Shown piece by piece: positions 10,839 through 22,688 of a stretch of DNA of 64,000 nt; positions within the stretch are counted from its first letter, which is position 1, and each line of letters begins with the position of its first letter. Below the pieces are notes generated by a model, which saw only the letters and a list, made by a program, of their open reading frames with translations, had not been told where the DNA came from and ran no database searches. This DNA is from Pratylenchus scribneri. Taxonomy: Eukaryota > Nematoda > Chromadorea > Rhabditida > Pratylenchidae. The stretch is from the NCBI GenBank assembly GCA_030063045.1, contig JAQSEB010000008.1:558001-622000 (forward strand). Reading direction: 5' to 3'. The position numbers were made by a program, and so were the translations under genes.

Positions 10839-13800
10839 ATGACCTCACCAACAAGAAGCGAAAGAAGCCGAAGCCCCATCCGAAGAAGCCCCATCCGAAC
10901 CAACATTACTCCCATTGTTGTTGGATTAAAAAAGCAAATTGCGGATTTGGAGAAGAAAATGACAACAAAAACTCCAAGCGTTCAACCACCTTCATTCGAT
11001 GGCTCGACTGATTTCTACAAATTTTTAAAGGATTTTAACATCCATGCAACGGCTTGTGATTGGACCTATGCCGATTGCACAAAATGGTTACCGGTGTTTT
11101 TGAAGGGAGAGGCACGCGAAATTTACAATGGATTGGATCCCGGAACCAAAAATACTTGGAAGGATTTGACGGCTGAATTGGCCAGACAATTACAGAAATA
11201 CAACCCCCAAGAGGAAGCTTTGAGAAAGCTGTCAAAAATTAAAATGGCGGGGGACGACACGTTGGTCAATGTGGGCGCTAAAGTGAGAGAATTAGTTGAA
11301 ATTGCCTTCCCCAATCCGAAATATGGCGCAAATCATCGGGACGAGCAGGCCATCCACTTTTTCACAAATTCACTCCCAACGGCAATAAAACGGAAAATAT
11401 TTTTTTGGCCAAATAAACCAAATACTTTGAAGGATGTGATGGATATTGCCAAATACATTTTTGAGGTGAAGGACGAATTAGATAGAGAGGATTTGGAGAG
11501 AGTGGCCACAATTGAAATTAAAGAATTAAAAGAACAGGTTAATGCAATTTCCACTCGCATGGAAAAAGAAGAAGAAGAGAAAAAAGTGAAGAATGAAATG
11601 ACCGGCCAAAATTGGAGAGGAAGAGGAAATTGGCGAGGAAGAATAGGAAGAGGACAATATCGGGGAAGGGGACGAGGTGGCCAATGTCAAGGCTACCAAG
11701 GAAATCCCAATTTTATTCCCCTGGGCCAACCAAACACAAATTTCACGCCAATTGGCCAAAACCAATGTTTTAATTGTGGGAAAAATGGACATTTTGCGAG
11801 GAATTGTTGGGCACCAAAAAGAGGAGGATATGGATTTGGACAAAGGGGTGGATTTCAGGGAAATTGGCAAGATCAAAATCAACAACAAATGAATTGGCAA
11901 GGACAAAACCAGCAACAAATGAATTGGCAGGGAGGAAATAACGGGCAAGGACCCAGTGGTTCGAAGGCCCAGGCGAATTTTATTGACGCCGCTTCCCGGA
12001 ATTCAAGCCGCGCCAATTCACGAAGCCCTAGCCTTAATTTGCTGAATTTTTTGACAATTATTGGAATTTTAGTAATGATGTTGGCCCCAGCAAACGCGCA
12101 ATATCAAATTTGCACGGAACGGACTCCGACTACGCCAATAAAATTCCCGCAACTGTCAAATTGCTCAATTCCCCAAAATGAAGTCGCAGTGGAGCGGGAA
12201 GTCACCCTCTATTTGCCAATTCGTTCCCCCAAACAATTTCAAGTCATAAAATGCTATCAAACCCTGACCATCATTTGCACACAAACTTATGCATATTTTT
12301 GGGGGGAAATAAAATCGAAGGACACAATTGAAAAGGGCATTGAAAGGGAGGAATGTGAGAAATTCAAGGTAAGAAGGGGAATTACAATGAAGCAAATAGG
12401 TGAAGGATTGTGGTCAACAATGAATTTGGAAAAGGTAGGATATGGTTGGAACGGAGAAAAATGTGAAACGACAATAAATGATTACATCGAAATTGGGAAT
12501 GGGGGAATTTTAGATTTTCAACTGATCACGTCATTTGGCTATAAACTAAATCCTTATAATGGGTTTGAAAAAATGGAAAACAAAAGTTTTTTGTGGGAAG
12601 TGCCAGGAGAGGAATTTTGGGCCACCCATGCATCGTCTGGGCCATTTAAAGCAGAAATTACCCAGGACGCGATTGTCATCGATTCGCTGGAGGCGGTATT
12701 CTATTTTTTGAAGGAAAAAGACGATAGAGAGGCAATTCGCGGGGTTCCTAATGAAGCATATCTTATGATGAATGACGTTTTTGCGGTCATCCACAATGTC
12801 CAAAAAAGGGAAAAAAGAGAAAAACAGGAGGCAACCCCAAAATCAAGGCCTATCAAACAGGAAGCAATTCCACGGCCTACGGGGATTATTTTTGGGACGA
12901 CCACATCAAAACCACCACAAACAATCCCCAGCACGACTAAAAGGCCACAATCAGTCTTCAGTACAACAAAAAGGCCACAAACAGTTTTCAGCACAACAAA
13001 AATGCCACAAACAGTGCCCATCACAACAAAATCACCACCATCATTTCCCACCTTCAATATTTCGCCACCAACATTTTCCACAACAACAAAAATACCCACA
13101 ACAACTATCAGATCCACAAAAATTCCTCAAACACTCACCAGTACAAAAATGCCAATCACGGTATCAACAAGTACAAAAATGCCAATTACGGTACCAATAA
13201 GCACAAAAATGCCATTTGCATCACCAACAAGTACAAAAATGACAATTACAGTACCGGCAAGCACAAAAATGCCAATTACAGTACCAACAAGCACAGAAAT
13301 GCCAAGTACAGTACCGACAAGCATAAAAATACCAATTACAGTACCAACAACAACAAAATTAGCTCCAACAGAAAAAATATTGCAAAACACAGTAACAACC
13401 ACAAAAACACCAATTACAGTGCCAATTACATTTAGCATAATAACACCTATCACAAAAATCACACCAACAATAAAAATTGATAATAATGATAAAAATAATA
13501 CTAACCAAGTTGAGCATTTGGAAATGGCCAAATCATCGGTAAGCCAACCTGTAATAATGGAAATACAAAATACACAAAAATCAAATAAAAATAATGAAAC
13601 ACATTTATTAAAAATTAATGAAAATAAAGTTTTATCAATTTCTCCAACTTTACCCACCAAATTTGTGGAGCCAAAGCCAACAAAGCCAATGGTCATTCCA
13701 GAGGATGAAGACACTGAAAATGAAGAAAATTTTAATGAAGTTGAATTAAAAATGGAAAATGAAAATGAAGAAAATTATGAAGAAGGATTGGATAATGAGG

Positions 13801-16800
13801 ATTGGGAAGAAAGTGACGAATTGATTGGAGAAAGAAGAAAACGGACAACTCCTCAAACTACGCCGGACGCGGCTTGGGAGAGGAGAAAGGAAAAGAGCAG
13901 AAAACGCGCGCAAATGGGGCAGGAGAATAAAAATGTGAACACACGCGTAAATTTTGCACTCTATCGCCTTAATACCCGGGAAAAAGAGCGATATGATGGA
14001 ATTTACCGGCAAACTTGCCTCAATCAAAATGCTCATCTCCAATTGGTCCGCTCTTATCTTCGAATCAACCCTATCGAGGGAATTCGCGCACTTTTCGACC
14101 GAGATGATTTGATTGCATTGTGGAGGGGAAATTCACTAGAAGTGGGTTTCTGTGCCCAAATTGTTCCGGAGAAAATTTTGTGGGAACGGAAAATTTTTGG
14201 TGAATGCTATGAATGGTTGCCAGTAATCGTCCAAGGAACGACTTTTTTTGTAAAACCCGGAACGCGAGAATTGAGCCTGACGGGCAAAAAAGGAAGTTGT
14301 ACCCCAGAAAATGAAAAATTGGCCGAAAATGGAACAAATATAATTCGGGAATTGGAGAATGAATGGGAAAAAGGAAGGTCAAAATATCGAAATTTACAAA
14401 ATCCATTAATTTTAAAGGCGGGACAGATTTTCGAATCAGATACTACTCGCGTGGAGGAGGCATTAATGGAGCATAAAAGAAAGATGAACAATCTTCCAAC
14501 GGCAATTTTGAGAAGAATTAAACCACCAAATGTGACTGACGCAATTGATGGAGTGAAGGAAGCATTTAACGAATCGTTAAATTTTGTGAGGGCTGGAAAA
14601 GAATGGGTGGAGAAAAAAGGGGAAAAAATTGGAGAAATGGCAGACACTTGGCTGCAAACATTGAAGGAATGGAGTTGGCTGGGATACATTCTTTTGGCAT
14701 TAATTCCCCTTGGTCTAATATCATATTGTGTGATTAAATATTGGGCAGTCATCAAAATTGGAACAGAAGCAGGGGAAATGGGTGCTAATCTTTTAACAGG
14801 CGTTTTACGAGGAGTGACCCATCAAAGTGAAATGAGTAGAGTGGCGGCCGTTCCCAGCGCACCAGCCAAATATGACGTGGAAGAGCAAGTAGTTATACTG
14901 GACTATTTGCCGCCAAGGGTGTGCGCCATTTCCAACGATCCCGGAAAACTCCCAGCAATCAATGTCAAAGTCAATGGGGCCCATATACGTGCCCTAGTGG
15001 ATTGTGGCGCGAGCATTACCTACAGTCGTGAATCTTTGGCAAAAATTTTGGAACTACCCATTGATAAAGAAGGTAAAACAAATGTTTACGCAGCCAATGA
15101 TTCGGGGATCAAAATTTTGGGCAAAACAAAAATAAAATTGGCCCTGAAGGACATTGAAAGTGGTGAGGAAAAGGAATGGGAAGTTGAGACTCTGGTCTCC
15201 CCCGATAATCATTGCCCTGGTCCAATTTTGCTCGGAATCCCTTTGTTGCGCAAATTGAAGGGACACATCGATTTTGAAAACGAAATGGTAAAATTGGGTG
15301 AAATTCGGGCCAACATTGTGGCAGTGGTGGAAGCAAGTGCTTATCCCAAAAAATTAGGAATAACAATTTTGAAAGATGAAATGCTCGATCCTCGAACGGA
15401 CCATTTGATCATCGGACACACTTTTGAGGAATTCGATCCCGAGGATCAATTCCTTGTTTTGGATCGGAACCACGGAGTGCCATCGATCAAAATTGGAAAA
15501 ACACTCGTATGTCCGGGAAAATCCCATTTGGTCCCATTAAGGATTTTGAATGCTGGAAATTCACCAGTAAAATTGTTTGCAAAATGCCATATTGCCGATT
15601 TGGAATTGATTGGATCCAATGAACCCATGTGCGCGAATGTGCAAATCAAGGAGGAGGACCAATCCCCAAAGCAATTTGTTCCAAATGAGGCAAAATGGGA
15701 AGACAAATTGCCACCCAGAATGCAAAAAGGCATGGAAAATTCCCGCCCGTCAAAAAGAATGAAATTGGAGGATTGCGCATTGAGTGAGAATGGGGTGGAA
15801 AAATTGAAGGAAATTGTAGATAAACATGCAAATGCCTTTGTGGGGGAGGATGGAAAAATAGGGCGCTACAATGGACCAATCGTCCATCGTATTGACCTAA
15901 TCCCCGGAGCATCACCCGTGCGTCAGCGTGCGTACCGGTATGCGCCCGCCCTGCAAAAGGAATTGGAAAGGCAAGTTAAAGAAATGTTGGAACAGCAAAT
16001 TATAAAGAAAAGTGAAAGTGAATGGGCATCGCCTGTGGTAATGGTGAACAAGGCAGATGGGAATCTCCGTTTTGCAGTGGATTACAGGGCGGTTAATTCT
16101 TTGACAAAAAAACGGGTTTACCAATTGCCATTAATCACTGAGTTGTTGGATTTAATGGGGGGCAAAAAATTCTATACAACTTTCGACCTCATGAGTGGGT
16201 TCCACCAGGTTCCCATGAAGGCCGAAGACACTGAAAAGACGGCATTTATTTGCCATCTCGGCCTGTATGAATTTTTGACCATGCCCTTTGGACTTTGTGG
16301 GGCACCCCAGACCTTCCAGACAGTGATGGATTCCCTTCGGAATCAATTGACTTCCCTACTGCTTGTCTACATGGATGACAGCGTGATTGGAAGCTCGACA
16401 GAGGAGGAACATTTGAAAGACATCACTCAATTTCTGACATTAATGGAAAAGGTTGGAATGAAGCTCAAATTGGAAAAATGCCACTGGGCAAAATCACAAA
16501 TAAGATACCTGGGATTTCTTTTATCCGAAACCGGGATTAAAATTGATCCCAAAAATATTGAGTCCATCCAAAAAATTAAGCCACCAACCACTTACACCGA
16601 ACTAAAATCACTATTAGGGGCACTGTCCTATTTTAGAAGGTTCATTCCAAAATTCGCCCATCTGGCCCATCCCCTAACCCTTTTAACCCAAAATAAATAT
16701 GAGGGAAAAATAAAAGAAAATTGGGGAAAGGAACAGGAAGAGGCATTGGAAAACTTGAAAAAATTGGTGAGTGAGGCCCCAGTGTTGCAAACACCGCATT

Positions 16801-19307
16801 TTGGAAAAGAATTCACAATCGAATGCGATGCTTCTCAAAAGGCCATCTCCGCGGTTTTGATTCAAAATGGTCACCCAGTGGCCTTTGCCTCAAGGACATT
16901 GAATAGGCATGAGTCAAATTATCCGAGTGTGGAAAGGGAAGCCCTTGGATTAGTATTTGGGGTGAAGGAATTTGAACCGTATATTTATGGTGCGAAAATC
17001 ACCATTGTAACGGATTGTAGTGCATTAAAGGGTTTGCTAACCAACAAAGATTTCCAGGGCCGAATGGCCAAATACCAAATGTGTCTAATGGGCCATGACA
17101 TCAAAATAACCCATAGAGCTGGAAAATCCAACCATTTATGCGACTATTTATCTCGGTACAGTTTACCCCAGGCCGAAGGTGAGAAGGAAAAGGCAAAGGT
17201 CAACCAAATTGGGACCACAGAAGGGGAAGAAGGACCATTAGATTTGAATGAATTCATTAAGGAACAAAAAGGGGTCGGGGAATTGGCAAAAATTTTCACA
17301 GGCCTTTCACAAAACAAGTGGCCCGCAGACCCCAATGATCGATGGAAATGGAAGGAAAAGGCACAAAATTACAAAATTTTGAATAACGCCTTGTATTGGA
17401 AGAAGAATGAAAAAGGAGAAGAAACATGGAAATTGGTCGTCCCATATAAAATGAGGATGAAACTTTTTGAAAAATTGCATGAAGACAAATTGGAAGGAGG
17501 GCACTTTGGATTGGAGAAAACCCTTGACAAATTTCAAAAGCGTTTCTTTTGGAAGGGCATGGACCAGGATGTGAAAAAATTGGTTGATGGATGCAAAAGT
17601 TGTCAATTTCGAAAAGTTCTACCCAACCAAAAGAAGGCAGCCCCATCAAAATCTATTGAAACTTCATCCATGCCCAACCAAAGAATTCATTGTGACTTGA
17701 TGGGCCCGCTCAAAATTACTCCCCGAGGGCACCGTTACATCCTAACCATTGTGGACTCATTCACCAAATGGATTGCGGCCATACCATTAAAGAAGCAAGA
17801 TGCGCCCAGTGTGAGCAATGCTTTTATTTCGCATTGGGTATGCCAGCATTCGGTGCCCGAGGTGGTTGTAACGGACCAGGGAAAGCAATTTGTGGGAAAT
17901 GTATTCCAAAATTTGGCAAAAATTTTTGGCTTTGTGCATGAAACCACTACTGCGTATCATCAGCAGTCAAATGGAATGTGTGAAGGCTCCAACAGAATTT
18001 TGGCAAATATTATCGCGGGAGAAGCGAATGAGGGAGGAAACAATTGGGACCAATTATTGCCCTATGCCTGCTTCGCCTACAACTCATCAATACACAGTGC
18101 GACGCAATTTGCACCCTTCTTTGTGGATCGATTGAGGGACCCAAAGTTTCCTACAGATTTGCTATTGAAGCTTCCATCCAATGAAAAGACTTCAATGCTA
18201 CCAGAATATGTGGTGGAAACGTGCAAGATTGCAGAAAAAGTTTGGGCGGATGTGAAAAGTGGAATTGAGAGGGCACAAAAACGGAATCGCGCCGCAAATG
18301 ATCAAAAAAGAGGCGCTGTGGAAAAGGAATTTAATATTGGGGAAAACATTTTAATCAAGGAAGAAAGGCCGAAGCACAAATTTGATGGGAAATGGAATGG
18401 ACCTTGGAAGGTCATTGGAAAGGATGAGAGGGAAAACCTCATCCTGAAAGAAGTGAGCAGCGCAAAATTGCGATTGGTTCATCCAGAGAAGTGCAAAAAA
18501 TACACAGAAGTGACACTGCCAATGCGGGCAGAAGATGAACCAAATTGGGAATTGAATGATGAAATGGAAGATGAGGAACAAAAACAGGATGAAGAAGAAA
18601 AAGAAATAAAAGAATTTGAGAAAAAAGAGGAAAGAAGAAAATGGAAAGCCATTGAGAGCACGGATGAAGAGGAGGAGGATGATGATGAAAGGCCATTTGT
18701 TTGTGCCTTATATACAAAAGAAGGAAGAGAATTTGAGGAAGAGGAAGAAGAAACATTGGATTGGATGAGGAAATTTGAGGCCAGAGGAAAAAGAAAGGGA
18801 GGATTGGACATGGAAAATTGGACGGTCAAATTGGCCAGAAAATTGCTCGAGGACGAGCAAAAAGTGAGCTTTGGGGATGGGGGAAAACCCCTGAATTCAG
18901 ATGATGCGCGTGCAAGTGGTTCAAGTTGTGGGCTTGCAGGTGACTCAGGCTATGCGCGTGCAATGGGCTCAAGAGTGGCAGCTGGCTGCTTGCATTCCAG
19001 AGGGCAAAAAACACAAAAAGAAGATGAAATGAACGCGAAGAAGATGATGAAGAAAAACAATGAAAAGAAGATGGAAGAAAAGAAGAAACAAAATCAAGAT
19101 GGAATGAAGAAGACAGAGGAGAGGAAGAGAGAATGGAAGAAGAAAAACCTCAAAATGGAAACCCACTTGGATAATGGAGAATGTCCAGATCCAGAGCCGG
19201 CCGCCCAAGCATCCCAGCCCAAAGCCGGCCCACCCATTGCCATTGTCCGCCCAAGTCCAACCAGTCGTTTGATCCAATCCAAAACATCCAGCCAATCGAA
19301 CCAATGA
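10839..19307 (+). CDS. Single-frame Gag-Env-like-Pol polyprotein of a Ty3/gypsy-type retroelement
   Basis: 2,822 codons without a stop. Seen in order: a Gag-like N-terminus with an Arg/Ser-rich start; an RG-rich stretch; one CCHC zinc knuckle at about 310-323; a hydrophobic signal-like segment at about 399-420 ending ANA; a Cys-containing ectodomain; a Thr/Pro mucin-like stretch (about 680-880); basic RRKR-type sites near 1000; a transmembrane segment at about 1280-1302; an aspartic protease (DCGA, D1388); RT with YMDD at 1844-1847; RNase H (D1997); an integrase zinc finger; and catalytic D2286, D2346, E2382 (D-x35-E). A WNGPW motif resembles the GPF/Y module. RT-RH-IN order is that of Ty3/gypsy. 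An envelope-like protein between Gag and protease is unusual, since errantiviruses carry env after pol. I chose the ATG at 10839 because the region upstream is AT-rich and noncoding on this strand. I did not find a clear LTR pair. Confidence 0.93.
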   Translation: MTSPTRSERSRSPIRRSPIRTNITPIVVGLKKQIADLEKKMTTKTPSVQPPSFDGSTDFYKFLKDFNIHATACDWTYADCTKWLPVFLKGEAREIYNGLDPGTKNTWKDLTAELARQLQKYNPQEEALRKLSKIKMAGDDTLVNVGAKVRELVEIAFPNPKYGANHRDEQAIHFFTNSLPTAIKRKIFFWPNKPNTLKDVMDIAKYIFEVKDELDREDLERVATIEIKELKEQVNAISTRMEKEEEEKKVKNEMTGQNWRGRGNWRGRIGRGQYRGRGRGGQCQGYQGNPNFIPLGQPNTNFTPIGQNQCFNCGKNGHFARNCWAPKRGGYGFGQRGGFQGNWQDQNQQQMNWQGQNQQQMNWQGGNNGQGPSGSKAQANFIDAASRNSSRANSRSPSLNLLNFLTIIGILVMMLAPANAQYQICTERTPTTPIKFPQLSNCSIPQNEVAVEREVTLYLPIRSPKQFQVIKCYQTLTIICTQTYAYFWGEIKSKDTIEKGIEREECEKFKVRRGITMKQIGEGLWSTMNLEKVGYGWNGEKCETTINDYIEIGNGGILDFQLITSFGYKLNPYNGFEKMENKSFLWEVPGEEFWATHASSGPFKAEITQDAIVIDSLEAVFYFLKEKDDREAIRGVPNEAYLMMNDVFAVIHNVQKREKREKQEATPKSRPIKQEAIPRPTGIIFGTTTSKPPQTIPSTTKRPQSVFSTTKRPQTVFSTTKMPQTVPITTKSPPSFPTFNISPPTFSTTTKIPTTTIRSTKIPQTLTSTKMPITVSTSTKMPITVPISTKMPFASPTSTKMTITVPASTKMPITVPTSTEMPSTVPTSIKIPITVPTTTKLAPTEKILQNTVTTTKTPITVPITFSIITPITKITPTIKIDNNDKNNTNQVEHLEMAKSSVSQPVIMEIQNTQKSNKNNETHLLKINENKVLSISPTLPTKFVEPKPTKPMVIPEDEDTENEENFNEVELKMENENEENYEEGLDNEDWEESDELIGERRKRTTPQTTPDAAWERRKEKSRKRAQMGQENKNVNTRVNFALYRLNTREKERYDGIYRQTCLNQNAHLQLVRSYLRINPIEGIRALFDRDDLIALWRGNSLEVGFCAQIVPEKILWERKIFGECYEWLPVIVQGTTFFVKPGTRELSLTGKKGSCTPENEKLAENGTNIIRELENEWEKGRSKYRNLQNPLILKAGQIFESDTTRVEEALMEHKRKMNNLPTAILRRIKPPNVTDAIDGVKEAFNESLNFVRAGKEWVEKKGEKIGEMADTWLQTLKEWSWLGYILLALIPLGLISYCVIKYWAVIKIGTEAGEMGANLLTGVLRGVTHQSEMSRVAAVPSAPAKYDVEEQVVILDYLPPRVCAISNDPGKLPAINVKVNGAHIRALVDCGASITYSRESLAKILELPIDKEGKTNVYAANDSGIKILGKTKIKLALKDIESGEEKEWEVETLVSPDNHCPGPILLGIPLLRKLKGHIDFENEMVKLGEIRANIVAVVEASAYPKKLGITILKDEMLDPRTDHLIIGHTFEEFDPEDQFLVLDRNHGVPSIKIGKTLVCPGKSHLVPLRILNAGNSPVKLFAKCHIADLELIGSNEPMCANVQIKEEDQSPKQFVPNEAKWEDKLPPRMQKGMENSRPSKRMKLEDCALSENGVEKLKEIVDKHANAFVGEDGKIGRYNGPIVHRIDLIPGASPVRQRAYRYAPALQKELERQVKEMLEQQIIKKSESEWASPVVMVNKADGNLRFAVDYRAVNSLTKKRVYQLPLITELLDLMGGKKFYTTFDLMSGFHQVPMKAEDTEKTAFICHLGLYEFLTMPFGLCGAPQTFQTVMDSLRNQLTSLLLVYMDDSVIGSSTEEEHLKDITQFLTLMEKVGMKLKLEKCHWAKSQIRYLGFLLSETGIKIDPKNIESIQKIKPPTTYTELKSLLGALSYFRRFIPKFAHLAHPLTLLTQNKYEGKIKENWGKEQEEALENLKKLVSEAPVLQTPHFGKEFTIECDASQKAISAVLIQNGHPVAFASRTLNRHESNYPSVEREALGLVFGVKEFEPYIYGAKITIVTDCSALKGLLTNKDFQGRMAKYQMCLMGHDIKITHRAGKSNHLCDYLSRYSLPQAEGEKEKAKVNQIGTTEGEEGPLDLNEFIKEQKGVGELAKIFTGLSQNKWPADPNDRWKWKEKAQNYKILNNALYWKKNEKGEETWKLVVPYKMRMKLFEKLHEDKLEGGHFGLEKTLDKFQKRFFWKGMDQDVKKLVDGCKSCQFRKVLPNQKKAAPSKSIETSSMPNQRIHCDLMGPLKITPRGHRYILTIVDSFTKWIAAIPLKKQDAPSVSNAFISHWVCQHSVPEVVVTDQGKQFVGNVFQNLAKIFGFVHETTTAYHQQSNGMCEGSNRILANIIAGEANEGGNNWDQLLPYACFAYNSSIHSATQFAPFFVDRLRDPKFPTDLLLKLPSNEKTSMLPEYVVETCKIAEKVWADVKSGIERAQKRNRAANDQKRGAVEKEFNIGENILIKEERPKHKFDGKWNGPWKVIGKDERENLILKEVSSAKLRLVHPEKCKKYTEVTLPMRAEDEPNWELNDEMEDEEQKQDEEEKEIKEFEKKEERRKWKAIESTDEEEEDDDERPFVCALYTKEGREFEEEEEETLDWMRKFEARGKRKGGLDMENWTVKLARKLLEDEQKVSFGDGGKPLNSDDARASGSSCGLAGDSGYARAMGSRVAAGCLHSRGQKTQKEDEMNAKKMMKKNNEKKMEEKKKQNQDGMKKTEERKREWKKKNLKMETHLDNGECPDPEPAAQASQPKAGPPIAIVRPSPTSRLIQSKTSSQSNQ

Positions 19308-21433
19308 AGAAGAAAACACCTTTGAAATAACAAAATTAATTTTTTCTATTTGTGTAGTATCTATTTTTATTTTTAACATAACCTTTTATCAAAGTCACAA
19401 TTGATTGCTTCATCCTGACCAAATATGCTGCCCCAATACTCCACCTGAATAGATTGAATGGTTATTAGTCATTGTTGATTGTAATTTTATTAAAATCATA
19501 ATTTTATAATACATCACATATTCTAAAACCACTGATCTATCACACCTTTGGAATTATTAAATAACTATCCATACTAGTTAATGCCTAAACTCTGTTTAAT
19601 TTCATTTGAAGCCAAAATTATTTAGTCATCACTCATCACTATTGAATTATTACACACTTTATACGATTATCACTGAATCACAAAACCAATGGACCACCAA
19701 GCACTTTTCAATCATCAGAACATTATCAGTGAACTCTCATAATCGTTTGAATAATCAACCATTCGCATTTAATATTTTGATCTATTAAACCATTTGAATT
19801 ATTGAATCACCAATACTAGTCATAGTCAAATCCATTTTAGTCGATATTATGGAACCCCAAATCCATGTAACCACTTGAATTATCACACAGTTGAATTATC
19901 AAACATATTTGTCAATTAATAGCGAATTCCCAAAACCATTTTGACATTTTCATTGAATTTCTATGCCCATTTATATTCACACACAATATTCAAAACACAT
20001 TTGAACAATCATAAATCATTTACATATTGAATTGCCAAACCATCAACCCGTTACCCATTATTATTGAATTGTCAATTCAAACCCACTTTGGCCAATATCA
20101 GTGACCCACACAAACAATTGATCCAACTGACTCATCAAACATTCATTATATTCAATGAACCGAATCAATTATTCACAATTTCAATCCAATGAAACCATCC
20201 ATATTTCACATTATCAAATCATTTCGCTTAATCCTATATTCGCGTTGGGTCCTAAGTCACTGTCCCCAAAACACCACACAAACATTAACAACAAAACCAC
20301 AAACACGCATCATCACAAAACATTATCAGCATCATCATCAACAAAACCCACGCGTCATACATCTCAGAGCCCTAGCACCCCCGGGATGGGGGCGGGCTTC
20401 AGCAAAACAACAAACTCAACAAGAAACCCCAACACCCAAGCCAATTTTTGAACAACAAAAGCAAACCTTGAATTGGCAAGCAAGCACATTGGCAATGGGC
20501 CACTGCTGTTCCATTGGCGCACCATTGAAATGAAAAAATAAATTTACAATTCATAATAACAACAAAAACATAAACCTTGACCAATCCTGAACCATTGGAA
20601 ATGCCAGTCAATGCCGCCAACAACAAGCAACAATAAATGCAGCATTGATAATTAAAAATGGCAATCAAAATAGCTGAATTTAGAATTTTATAATTAGTAA
20701 ATTTAGCAAAAACGCGAATATGGGAAATTCTCATTTTTATTTGGAAAATTCTCATTTTTATTTGGAAGCTAATAGTCTATTTAATTGAATACTATTCTTA
20801 ATCCTTATTCTAAATTAATGGCATTTGTATTTTCTCAAGTAGAATATTTAATGATGATTTAGCAATTTGCTATGCTCGAATCGAATGTAAAATTAGTCAA
20901 ATGATGATGATGAGGATTATCTTCTGCTTTGTATGTGCTGTGTCTTGTCATCATTTTCAACTCAACCAATCAATCGATAATTCATTCGTTGCGATATATT
21001 TTCCTTTTAAAAAAAAATTTTTCGAATGTTTCAATTTTTTCTAAAATCTATTGTAATTTTTTTTTAATGCTTGATATTTAAATACTTAATGCCGAATATA
21101 TTATTTTTGGGGTCCAAAAATCTTCGGGGCCCAGGATGACATTGCCTAAAATTATATAATTGATTTATCTATTAAATTCGTTTATTTGTTCCGCCCATTT
21201 CCTTCCCCAGATATTCTCGCCTCTCAATGCTTTTAGTCAGTTGCTTTATCCCCAACTCTTCCGCTTTATCCTTACCCCCTAGCCCTTCCGAACCCGAACA
21301 TCATCCCTATTTCTAATGAATTAAATGAATGAATTAAATAAATGGAATATTGGAACATCTGTATTGAATTGAATGGGGAAAAGGGATGCGCCGGAGTCCA
21401 CCTTTGTCAAAATAATCCAATAATTAAATTCAC
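19308..21433. other. AT-rich 3' flank of the retroelement, second copy; no gene seen
   Basis: Same content as 5083-7208 at the constant 14,225-bp offset: a purine-rich run after the stop, then AT-rich noncoding DNA. Confidence 0.6.
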
Positions 21434-21831
21434 CTCAAATCAACTTTCCTGTATGTATCAATGCATGGATTGATGAAAAAGAGGCCAAGAATAAATAATT
21501 TATTAAAAATGAATACAAATTTGAATTAAATACCTGGACCCCTGGCCCCGCCCGGAATGAGCCGGCCAAGTCGAAAAATCACAGCCCTTTCATATTCTTT
21601 CACAATTTTAATGCAGAAAAACACCGAAATTGGGGCAGTGAAGAGAATGAAAATCATTGAAATGATTGTCAGCAAATAGCCACAAAATCCCAAATTTCCA
21701 GTCACTGGCTCTTCAATTTGAATTAAAATGTTTAATTATTTATTTACTATTAAAATTAATTGCATAAATAAGAAATTTTATATGTTTGATCATAATTGAT
21801 CAAAATTAGTGAAATTAAAAGGGAGAAACCT

Positions 21832-22168
21832 AACTTGGCTCTATTTGTAATAACTCATCAAGAACTGTACCAATTTTAATGATTTTGTTATCTAATTAAA
21901 AAACAGGCTATATTGACTCTCAAAATATTAATTTTTATTTAAATTGTTTCAGATTTGCTGGAAGTGTTCCAAAAAATCATTGAAAAATTTGCTAATCCAT
22001 AGTAAATGACATTTGTTTTTTTTGCACCTCATCAATTTTTTTTAAACAAATTTAAATAAAATTAATTTATTGGATTGCCAATAGTTTGCTCAATAATTTG
22101 ATAACTATAATTATTTTAATTGTTTCAATCCTTGATCTTTGATCAGCTATTATAGGCAGCGCCGAGTT
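21832..22168. mobile_element. MITE family A, copy in the second repeat unit
   Basis: Identical to 7607-7943 at the 14,225-bp offset. Confidence 0.6.
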
Positions 22169-22277
22169 TACCCAATTAAAAATACAATTTAATGACTTTG
22201 ATTGATAATTAATTAAAACCCCATGAATTATTTATTAATTATTTTTCAAAATTATTCTAATTTTCCGTACGGGGTCG

Positions 22278-22688
22278 AGTCCTGAATAGACAAAGGTCAG
22301 TGCAAATATGGTCATGTCCTGAATAGTGCAAATATAGGCGTTTTCGACTTCTAATAAATCAGAAACTGGTTTTAGACCCCACAAACCTTATACCATTTTG
22401 TAGATCTCATCGTGACGCATCGAATGGTATATAATATGTCATGGTTTGGCCAAAAATAAAGAGTTAAACCGTTTAAACCCATATTTTTAAGTTTTTGGTT
22501 TTAAACTCTTTAATTTTGGACCAAACCATGATAAAATATATACCATTCGATGCGTCTCGATGAGATCTACAAAATGATATAAGGTTTGTAGGGTCTAAAA
22601 CGGTTTACTGATTTATTAGAAGTCGAAAACACTCACATTTGCACTATTCAGGACAATGACCACATTTGCACTATTCAGGAGTTGACAT
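22278..22688. mobile_element. Fold-back element, copy in the second repeat unit
   Basis: Identical to 8053-8463 at the 14,225-bp offset. Confidence 0.8.
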
